Below are positions 1-5,662 of a stretch of DNA of 5,662 bases, piece after piece. The number at the start of each line of letters is the position of its first letter. Position 1 is the stretch's first letter. The notes under the pieces were generated by a model. That model was given only the letters and a program-made list of their open reading frames with translations, was not told where the DNA came from and searched no databases. This DNA comes from Acidobacteriota bacterium (GTDB taxonomy: Bacteria > Acidobacteriota > Blastocatellia > Pyrinomonadales > Pyrinomonadaceae), in assembly GCA_029777145.1 (NCBI GenBank), contig JAKOSS010000356.1, forward strand, positions 1 through 5,662, written 5' to 3'. The position numbers and the translations under genes are program-made.

Positions 1-3000
1 GGCGCACCCGAGGTCCACTGAACGAGACCCGAAAGTTCGAATCCGCCGAAGATCTTGTCGACCAATCCGCCCTTGTTCAGGAACATCTTGCCCTTTCCGA
101 ACGGCAGCTGATAGATGCCGTTGAAATTGAACACATGCGTCTGATCGAAGTCTGCGCGCTGTTTGTCCCACTGCTTGTTGTTGTTGTCCAGATACGGTTC
201 GAGAAGCGCCTGCGACGTGCCGACGGCATTGGTCAGGTTCTTCGAGAACGTGTAGTTGGCCTGGAAATACAAACCGTTGGAGAAACGACGACGGACTTCC
301 AACTGGAGCGAATCGTACCGATACCAGCCATCATTGACGAAGTAGTCGATGATGCCCGTTCCCGGGTTCGGAAGGAAGTTGATACGCGGAACATTGTTCG
401 GGTTCGCGACCGTCGGCATGTTGTTGACGTTCAGCGTGTTGTTCACGAACGAGACCGCGAGGTCGGCCGGCGTACCGTTGGCCAGGTTGTTGTTGAACGT
501 CGTCAACGACAGACCGCCCGTACCGACGACAAGGCGACCCGCGCCCGGCGTGTTCGTGTTGATGAAGATCGACAGTGCCTGGCAACCAGCCGAGACGCAG
601 AACGCGTTGCCGGTCAAGTTGAAGTTGGCACGGGCACGTTCGAAGTCGGCAAAGAAGCCGTTGTTGAAAATGTCGATCTGACCAAGGTCGACACCGCGTG
701 CGAGGTTGCTGCTGCGGGTTCCGACGTAACGGACCTCAAATGCAGTGTTACCCCAGAACTCACGCTGGAAGCCGAAGTTGTACTGTTCGATCCTCGGTGT
801 TTCGAGCTTCGGATCGACACCGTAAACGACGCCGAAGAAGTTACCGATACCAAGATCGTTGTTCTGGAGTAGGTACGCGGCGGCGTGACATACGTCGGCA
901 GCGGAACCGTCGGAACTCCAGTGGTGAAGCGGCCGTTCAGGTTGCTCAGCGTCACACCGGTACGAGCGGCGCCGGCGTTGTTGGCCGCGGCGTTGTTGAT
1001 CGACGTGACGATCGAGTCGTTTCCGTAGACATGGCTGTAGCCACCACGAAGAACCGACTTTCCTGCACCGCCGAAAAGGAACTTGCCGAAACCGGATTCG
1101 AAGGTCGGTGACCACGCGACACCAAGATTCGGAGCAAAGTTGTTGTAGTCCGTTTTGTAGTACGCGTTCTTGCGACCGGCATTTCCGCCGACGAAATCAT
1201 ACGTTCCCGCCGGATTCAGCAGGGACGCGATCGGATTGTCGGGGTCGGAAATAACGGGTTCCAGGGCGATACCGTTCTTGATACGGAGCGCCGGGAACAG
1301 TTCGTAGCGTACGCCAAGGTTGAGCGTCAGGCCTTTGCCGACGAGCCAGCGGTCCGCGAGGTAGAACGAATGGTTCTCATAACGGAACGGCTGATAGGTC
1401 GTAGCGCCGCGCACGAAGCCGGACGAAGTATCGAGAAGGTTGAACGACTGCGAGACGGTCGTGAAACCGCCGCCCAAAAGCGCGAGCAGACCGTTGGCCG
1501 CTCCGAGCTGGGTCGTGCTGATTCCGCCGATCGACGTAAAGTTGGCCGCCGTGAAGGTCGGCGTCGCCGTACCGGTACCCATCGTCACGGTCGGCAGATT
1601 CGCCGCATCGTTGTAAGCATTGACACGGAAGACCTGAACCTGTCCGCCGAAACGGAAGGTATGGTTCTTCCAGATCCAGTCAACGTTGTCCTGGAAGTTG
1701 AACGCCTTGGTCGTACGACCCTGGCTGCGGAACGGATTTTCGGGAGTCGTTACCAACGTCGGCGTGATGTAGTAATCCGGAAGCGGATCGGTACTGTCGA
1801 ACGGAACGACACTCGTGAAGATACCGCCGCGGAATTCGTTCACGATGTTGTTCGTGAAGATGCGGCGATATGCCATCGTGAACTGAATGTTCTCCGAATA
1901 CTGAACAACACCCGGGATCGTCGTGAATTTCGTCGTGTCGACGTCAGGGCGCAGGTTGTCCTCTCGGTTGTAGTTGTAAACACCGAGGATCGAGTCGCGC
2001 TCCGTCATGTCGACGTCGATGCGGGACGAGTACTGGTCGCGCGTTTGATTCGCCGCACGAAGCAACCGGAAGCCGGCAGTATTCAGACCATCACCGCCCG
2101 TGAAATTGCTCGTCGTCGGCAGTTGCGAAATGATGCGGGCCGCAACCGTCGGATCGACCGTAGCCGGAACCTGAGTGAACGTGCCGCCGAGCGAACGCGC
2201 CCAACCGAGAAGGTCGGGAATGACGCAGGTGCTGCCGACGGTCGTTGACGGACAGAACGCCGAAGCATTCGTGTTCGTACGCGTCCAGGTGAACGCTCCG
2301 CCGCGAGCGGCCGGCGTCAGGATCGTGCGCGTCGCGACCGACGTCACCGGATCTTTGATGCCTTCATACGCGAAGAAGAAGAATCCCTTGTTCTTGTAGA
2401 AGTACTTTCCGCCCTGACCGAAAGCCGGGATCGGAACCGGACCGCTCAGCTTGCCGCCGTATTGGTTACGGTTGCGGAACGGTTTCGCCGTGTTGCTGCG
2501 GTTGTTGAAGAAGCTGTTCGCTGCGAACTCCGAATTGCGGTTGTATGCAAAAAGAGCACCGTGAAAGTCCTTCGTTCCGCGCGGGGTCACGAGACGGATC
2601 TGGGCGCCGCCGTATCCCTGGTCGGCTTCCTGGTTGCCGGTCGAGATCGTGAACTCGCCGGTATCGTCAACCGACGGACGGCCCGGAGCGAAGTCCGTGG
2701 CGTTCGTGCGGATGAACGTGTCCTGAATGTTGATACCGTCACGCGTGATGTTGGTAAACGTCGTACGCATGCCGTTGATCGTCGTGTTCTGCGCCGAATT
2801 GCTCGCAACACCGGCCTGAAGCGTGGTCAGGCTGAGCGGGTTACGGGTGATCAGCGGAAGCGACAGGATCTGTTGCGGGCTGACCGTGTTCGAGATCTGC
2901 GCAGTACCGGCGGTGACAACGTCGGCACCGGCCGTCACGGTAACGCTTTCCTTGACGTCGCCGACCTCAAGCGTCGCGGCCAACGTGTAGTCACGGCCGA

Positions 3001-3283
3001 CGTCGATCTTGACTTCGGTCGCCACGTACTGTTTGAACCCGCTGGCCGTGACAGTCACGGTGTAGGTTCCGAATTCGAGCTGCGGGAAAAGGTAATTTCC
3101 TTCTGAATTCGAAGTGGTCGTAAACTCTTTGCCTGTCTTATTGTCCTTCGCAACGACAGTCGCGCCGGGCAATGCGCCATCCGGACCCGAAACGGTTCCG
3201 ACGAGTCGCCCGGTAGTTCCCTGCCCGAAAGCAGCGACCGCGGCAACGGCTGCAAGCAAAAAGCTGATCAAAAATCTCTTCAT
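1..3283 (-). CDS. Oar-like TonB-dependent receptor with N-terminal carboxypeptidase-regulatory-like domain; partial at 3' end and frameshifted
   Basis: Probable outer-membrane beta-barrel receptor of the Oar-like TonB-dependent family; the substrate cannot be told from sequence. The ATG at 3283 is chosen because GGAGGAG lies three bases upstream and it opens directly into a signal peptide (MKRFLISFLL, then an Ala/Val-rich stretch ending AAFGQ, about residues 1-21). A TTG at 3319 also opens the frame but lacks this context. Residues about 25-105 form a carboxypeptidase-regulatory-like Ig fold (GRLVGTVSGPDGALPGATV, then EGNYLFPQLEFGTYTVTV). A plug-like region follows to about 235 (INGMRTTFTNITRDGINIQD), then a barrel with the family-typical RNQYGGKLSGP and FFFFAYEG segments near 271-307. 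Cys344 and Cys353 may pair in an extracellular loop. The frame is coherent from 3283 to about 878 (802 codons) and resumes in another frame from 872 to the edge (290 codons, for example YLLQNNDLGIGNFFGVVYG). Without correction the product would end at a stop at 614 after 889 residues, the last 87 or so being Ser/Thr-rich out-of-frame sequence. No TonB box was recognised. The family call is firm; the state of the gene is uncertain. Confidence 0.9.
868..884 (-). other. apparent -1 frameshift within the TonB-dependent receptor gene
   Basis: Read on the minus strand, the upstream frame gives ...PTYVTPP and then turns into low-quality Ser/Thr/Arg sequence. The frame offset by one gives AYLLQNNDLGIGNFFGVVYG and stays open and receptor-like to the window edge. 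Restoring one G between CCGCCG (883-878) and CGTAC (877-873) would give PPAYLLQNN in one continuous frame. The simplest reading is loss of one base in a short G pair, either as a sequencing or assembly error or as a real mutation. No slippery heptamer that would suggest programmed frameshifting was seen. Confidence 0.85.
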
Positions 3284-3286
3284 TTG

Positions 3287-3293
3287 CTCCTCC
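3287..3293 (-). promoter_or_regulatory. Shine-Dalgarno of the receptor gene
   Basis: On the minus strand GGAGGAG is followed by CAA and then the ATG at 3283, a near-ideal ribosome binding site. It fixes the start at MKRFLIS and rules against the upstream in-frame TTG (3319) and ATG (3295). Confidence 0.8.
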
Positions 3294-3330
3294 ATAAGTT
3301 GAACTGACTCTCTTTTCAAAAAAAAGACGG

Positions 3331-3351
3331 GAATGTTGTTAACAATGATTC
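3331..3351. promoter_or_regulatory. imperfect dyad in receptor upstream region, candidate operator
   Basis: A perfect 10-base palindrome TTGTTAACAA (3336-3345) is flanked by GAAT (3331-3334) and ATTC (3348-3351), giving a 21-base imperfect dyad about 50 bases upstream of the receptor start codon. The position would suit an operator or a site close to the promoter. No regulator family is assigned, and an AT-rich palindrome of this size can arise by chance. Confidence 0.3.
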
Positions 3352-3395
3352 AATTCGTATGCCACCGCCGAAGGCGTTATGAATGCTAGGGTTAG

Positions 3396-3417
3396 CGACC
3401 GCCGGGATTGGCGGTTG
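3396..3417. repeat. short inverted repeat (hairpin) in intergenic region
   Basis: ACCGCC (3398-3403) and GGCGGT (3410-3415) form a perfect 6-bp stem with a six-base loop, extendable to 8 bp with one G-T pair. On the minus strand it is followed by CTAACCCTAG rather than a T run, so it is not a canonical terminator. It could be a factor-dependent termination or RNA-stability structure. Confidence 0.35.
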
Positions 3418-3462
3418 ATGTAAAAATCGGACGATTCTACAAAATTTTGAATTAGTGGGGGC

Positions 3463-3480
3463 GTGAGTGTTTTCCCTCAC
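3463..3480. repeat. short inverted repeat downstream of response regulator
   Basis: GTGAG (3463-3467) pairs with CTCAC (3476-3480) across an eight-base spacer, 58 bases past the regulator stop codon. On the minus strand it is followed by GCCCCC, not a T tract, so a role as terminator is unproven. Confidence 0.3.
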
Positions 3481-3537
3481 CCAAATGCAAGTCGGCTTTG
3501 GAGGACGTCTGAAGCCATCCGAAGGAAACCGATAACG

Positions 3538-4947
3538 TCAGATTCTGACCTGAATATTGTAGTTCTTGATCTTGGAATTGAGTGTCGTCGCGTTCAGTCC
3601 GAGCAGCCTCGCGGCGCGCGACTGGTGTCCACCGGTCTGCTCGAGCGCGCGGCGGATTAGATCGATCTCGAATTTCTTAACCTCGTCGTAAAAATTGACG
3701 CCGCGGGAAATATCGATGTCGGCCGAAAATCCCTCGGTATTCTTCAGGAGTTCAAATGCGAGATCCGGATTCTGCACTTCGGGACGCAGACATTCGACCG
3801 TGAGTTCATCGGTCGGAGCGATCACGACTGCGCGTTCGATAATGTTCTCGAGCTCGCGGACATTGCCGGGATAGTAGTAGTTCTCGAGCAGCGAAAGGAC
3901 GTCCGGCGAAAATGTTTCGCTGATGTGCCGCGCGTTCTCATCATTGTATTTGCGGATGAAGTACTGCGCGAGCGGAAGGATGTCGTCGCGCCGGTCGCGA
4001 AGCGGAGGAAGTTCGATCGGAACCACCGAAAGCCGGTAATACAGGTCCTCGCGAAACGTCCCGTTCTTGACCGCCTCTTTCAGATCGACGTTCGTCGCGG
4101 CGATGATCCGGACATCGACCTTTGTCGGCGCGGTGTCGCCAAGCGGCGTGAACTCACGTTCCTGAATGACGCGGAGAAGCCGGACCTGAGTTTCGGGACG
4201 AAGGTCGCCGATCTCGTCGAGAAAGATCGAGCCGCCGTCCGCGACTTCGAAGAGTCCTTTCTTGGCCGCAACTGCTCCGGTGAAAGCGCCTTTCGTGTGT
4301 CCGAAAAGTTCGGATTCGAGCAGTTCCGACGGAATATTCGAACAGTTGACGACCACGAATTGCTGATCCGCGCGCGGACTGGCTTCGTGGATCGATTTGG
4401 CGACGAGTTCTTTTCCCGTACCCGATTCGCCCGTGATCAGAACCGTTGAGCGGGCCGGTGCGACGCGGTCGACGAGCCGGAAGACGTTTTCCATCGCCTC
4501 CGACCGGCCGATGAACCCTTCGCGGCGGACCGATCGCGACATCGCCTGGCGCAGCACGACTCGCTCTTCCTCTTTTCGCCGCGCCTTGATCCCTTTGGCG
4601 ACGAGCGCGAGGATCTGCTCGTTCTGGAACGGCTTGCGGATGCAGCCTTCGGCGCCTTTTTCCCACGCGGAGATCGCGGTGTCGAACGTCGCGTAGGCGG
4701 TGATCATCATGACGTAGGCGTCGGCGTCGATCTTGATCAACTCCTGCAAAGCGGTCAGTCCGCCCATTCCGGGCATCGAGACGTCCATCAGAACGACGTC
4801 GTACGACTTTTCGGAGTACGCCTCGATCGCTTCCTCGCCGTTTCGTGCAAGATCGACCTTGTAGCCCGCGCCCGAGAGGATCGTCTCGAGAACGTCCCGC
4901 ATGATCTCTTCGTCGTCGCAGATCAGAACTGTGCCTTTTTTCGCCAT
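3538..4947 (-). CDS. NtrC-family sigma-54-dependent response regulator (receiver, AAA+, Fis-type HTH)
   Basis: Cytoplasmic two-component response regulator of 469 residues, expected to remodel sigma-54 RNA polymerase at -24/-12 promoters after phosphorylation. The receiver (about 5-120) has the acidic pair D11/D12, phospho-acceptor D55 in VVLMDVSMPG, T83 and K105 (RKPF). The central AAA+ domain (about 144-380) has Walker A GESGTGKE (173-180), an intact GAFTGA sigma-54 contact loop (220-225), Walker B SIFLDEIGDL (240-249), AATNVDL (283-289), FREDLYYRL (298-306) and GNVREL (361-366). The C-terminus (about 426-465) is a Fis-type helix-turn-helix, GGHQSRAARLLGLNATTL. All catalytic residues are present and the length is normal for the class. 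The start at MAKKGTVLICDDEE fits receiver homologs; a longer frame from 5004 adds 19 residues that overlap the divergent promoter region. The Shine-Dalgarno is weak (CGGAAT before ATG). No partner kinase is adjacent, so the signal and targets are unknown. Confidence 0.95.
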   Translation of the reverse strand: MAKKGTVLICDDEEIMRDVLETILSGAGYKVDLARNGEEAIEAYSEKSYDVVLMDVSMPGMGGLTALQELIKIDADAYVMMITAYATFDTAISAWEKGAEGCIRKPFQNEQILALVAKGIKARRKEEERVVLRQAMSRSVRREGFIGRSEAMENVFRLVDRVAPARSTVLITGESGTGKELVAKSIHEASPRADQQFVVVNCSNIPSELLESELFGHTKGAFTGAVAAKKGLFEVADGGSIFLDEIGDLRPETQVRLLRVIQEREFTPLGDTAPTKVDVRIIAATNVDLKEAVKNGTFREDLYYRLSVVPIELPPLRDRRDDILPLAQYFIRKYNDENARHISETFSPDVLSLLENYYYPGNVRELENIIERAVVIAPTDELTVECLRPEVQNPDLAFELLKNTEGFSADIDISRGVNFYDEVKKFEIDLIRRALEQTGGHQSRAARLLGLNATTLNSKIKNYNIQVRI

Positions 4948-5018
4948 ATTCCGGGTGTTAATTGTAAATGGTTCGTCGCCAATTGCTAAATCTCGCGGCC
5001 TCAAATAACAATCAGACG
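4948..5018. promoter_or_regulatory. divergent intergenic region between response regulator and methyltransferase
   Basis: These 71 AT-richer bases separate the two divergent starts and should carry both promoters. On the minus strand TACAAT (4961-4966) is a plausible -10 for the regulator but has no good -35. On the plus strand TTGCTA (4983-4988) lies 17 bases before TAACAA (5006-5011), a weak match to a sigma-70 promoter that would leave a very short leader. No operator is recognised. Confidence 0.4.
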
Positions 5019-5606
5019 ATGGTTTACGATCGCATCACCAAACGGTACGACCGGCTGATGGCGCCGCTCGAACGCATGTTCCTCGCACGCTGGCGTCGGG
5101 AAGCGATCGCTCTTCTGCCGCCGGAATCAACAGTTCTCGAAGTCGGAGCGGGCACCGGAGCCAATTTCGCGAACTATCCCGCAACGGACTATGTGGTCGC
5201 TTCCGAACCGGCAACTGAAATGATCGGGCGCGCCGCCGAACGCTCCGGAGCGATCCGTCTGGTTCAGGCGAGCGTCGAGAACCTGCCTTTTGCTTCAGGT
5301 ACTTTTGATGCAGCGTTTGCGACTTTGGTTTTTTGCTCGGTATGCGATCCGGCGCGCGGGTTTGAGGAACTGCGGCGGGTAGTTCGCCCGGGTGGCTCGA
5401 TCGTTCTTCTCGAGCATGTCCGCCCGAACGGATTTCTCGGATACGTTTTCGACGCGATCAATGTGATCTCGACGCGGCTGATCGAGGATCACATCAATCG
5501 CCGGACGGCGGATACTGCCAGAAACGCCGGACTTCAAATCGACGAGGTCCGCAAAAAAGCGTTCGGATCGTTCAATCTGATCATCGCCAGAACTCAGAAA
5601 GTTTAG
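5019..5606 (+). CDS. class I SAM-dependent methyltransferase (Methyltransf_11, UbiE/METTL7-like)
   Basis: Soluble methyltransferase of 195 residues with a Rossmann-type AdoMet fold; the substrate is unknown. An N-terminal YDRITKRYDRLMAPLERMF segment typical of UbiE-like enzymes leads to motif I VLEVGAGTGANF (39-50). Acidic E63 (SEP) is placed to bind the ribose, ENLPF (87-91) contacts the adenine side, FDAAFATLVFCSV (96-108) is motif II, and VRPGGSIVLLEHV (122-134) is motif III. The TLVFCSV...RPGG...EHV pattern resembles METTL7-type enzymes and their bacterial relatives; a lipid or small-molecule acceptor is possible but not shown. The start at 5019 is preferred because homology-like sequence begins there. 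The in-frame ATG at 4968 adds 17 residues (VRRQLLNLAASNNNQT) that look like translated promoter DNA. Neither start has a strong Shine-Dalgarno. The final Lys-Val codons and the TAG stop fall in a 9-bp tandem repeat. Confidence 0.88.
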   Translation: MVYDRITKRYDRLMAPLERMFLARWRREAIALLPPESTVLEVGAGTGANFANYPATDYVVASEPATEMIGRAAERSGAIRLVQASVENLPFASGTFDAAFATLVFCSVCDPARGFEELRRVVRPGGSIVLLEHVRPNGFLGYVFDAINVISTRLIEDHINRRTADTARNAGLQIDEVRKKAFGSFNLIIARTQKV

Positions 5607-5662
5607 GAAGTTTGGAAAGTTTGGGAAGTTTGGGAAGTTTAGGAAGTTTGGGAAGTTTAGGA
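5598..5662 (+). repeat. 9-bp tandem repeat, at least seven copies, running off the window
   Basis: Seven consecutive units of consensus RAAGTTTRG start at 5598, 5607, 5616, 5625, 5634, 5643 and 5652, followed by GA at the edge. Units differ only at the first base (G or A) and the eighth (G or A). The array begins inside the methyltransferase coding sequence, and the first unit supplies the last two codons and the TAG stop. Because the period is three codons, the same frame reads Glu-Val-Trp repeats interrupted by further TAG codons. The true copy number is unknown because the window ends inside the array. Confidence 0.95.

Larger units (their letters stand above)
3284..3537. other. non-coding region between response regulator 3' end and receptor 5' end
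   Basis: This 254-base gap holds no credible gene; a 65-codon plus-strand frame at 3463-3660 mostly overlaps the regulator's 3' end antisense and has no recognisable content. It should contain the receptor promoter and the end of the regulator transcript. Visible elements are the Shine-Dalgarno (3287-3293), an eight-base A tract (3318-3325, T8 on the coding strand), the TTGTTAACAA dyad (3336-3345), and inverted repeats at 3398-3415, 3463-3480 and 3494-3516. None of the hairpins is followed by a U-tract on the minus strand, so no canonical intrinsic terminator is called. No good -35/-10 pair or sigma-54 -24/-12 element was found for the receptor. Confidence 0.7.

Noticed and set aside
135..872. 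Open plus-strand frame of 245 codons opposite the receptor 3' part
   Set aside because: It is antisense to the well-supported receptor frame, is Arg/Val/Asp-rich with no recognisable domain, and is of the kind expected opposite GC-rich coding DNA.
868..884. Programmed ribosomal frameshifting in the receptor
   Set aside because: No slippery heptamer or obvious downstream structure was seen, and TonB-dependent receptors are not known to use programmed frameshifts; a simple base loss explains it.
1370..2248. Open plus-strand frame of 292 codons opposite the receptor
   Set aside because: Composition is dominated by Arg, Glu and Val with no motif, and there is no ribosome binding site or gap in the receptor coding sequence. 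It is an antisense shadow.
2462..3106. Open plus-strand frame of 214 codons opposite the receptor N-terminal region
   Set aside because: It lies fully antisense to the carboxypeptidase-regulatory and plug domains and shows no protein-like features of its own.
3318..3325. T8 run on the minus strand as a possible intrinsic terminator or attenuator before the receptor
   Set aside because: No GC-rich stem directly precedes it; the only nearby dyad is the AT-rich, loopless TTGTTAACAA 10 bases away.
3398..3537. Possible sigma-54 promoter for the receptor, including TTGCA at 3486-3490 on the minus strand
   Set aside because: There is no TGG at the required -24 spacing upstream of the TTGCA, so the element is incomplete.
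3463..3660. 65-codon plus-strand frame crossing the regulator stop
   Set aside because: It mostly overlaps the HTH coding sequence antisense and has no Shine-Dalgarno or known motif.
3925..4449. Open plus-strand frame of 174 codons opposite the response regulator
   Set aside because: It is antisense to the AAA+ core, whose motifs are intact on the minus strand; no independent evidence for a gene.
5607..5662. CRISPR array at the right edge
   Set aside because: The units are 9 bp, contiguous and without spacers, so this is a simple tandem repeat.

Overview
The window reads as chromosomal DNA of moderately high GC from a Gram-negative bacterium. The largest gene is an Oar-like TonB-dependent receptor: a signal peptide, then a carboxypeptidase-regulatory-like domain, then a plug and a very large Asn/Thr-rich beta-barrel. 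Large families of such receptors are typical of Acidobacteriota, and the protein texture suggests the Blastocatellia/Pyrinomonadaceae side of that phylum. This placement is inferred from protein style only; there is no rRNA or marker gene in the window.

Layout. Positions 1-3283 (minus strand) hold the receptor gene. It runs off the left edge and is broken by an apparent single-base frameshift near 877. Positions 3284-3537 are non-coding, with a strong Shine-Dalgarno for the receptor, an A/T tract, an imperfect dyad around TTGTTAACAA and several short hairpins. Positions 3538-4947 (minus strand) encode a complete 469-residue NtrC-class response regulator with receiver, sigma-54 AAA+ and Fis-type HTH domains. 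A 71-base divergent intergenic region follows, then a class I SAM-dependent methyltransferase on the plus strand (5019-5606). Its last codons and stop lie inside a 9-bp tandem repeat that continues to the right edge.

How the parts relate. The regulator and receptor are codirectional but 254 bases apart, and no convincing sigma-54 -24/-12 element is visible between them, so direct control of the receptor by this regulator is only a possibility. No histidine kinase is present in the window. The methyltransferase is divergent from the regulator and need not be functionally linked.

I do not see a clearly new biological system. The points most worth checking are the receptor frameshift, the 9-bp repeat array that supplies the methyltransferase stop codon, and the dyad in the receptor leader.
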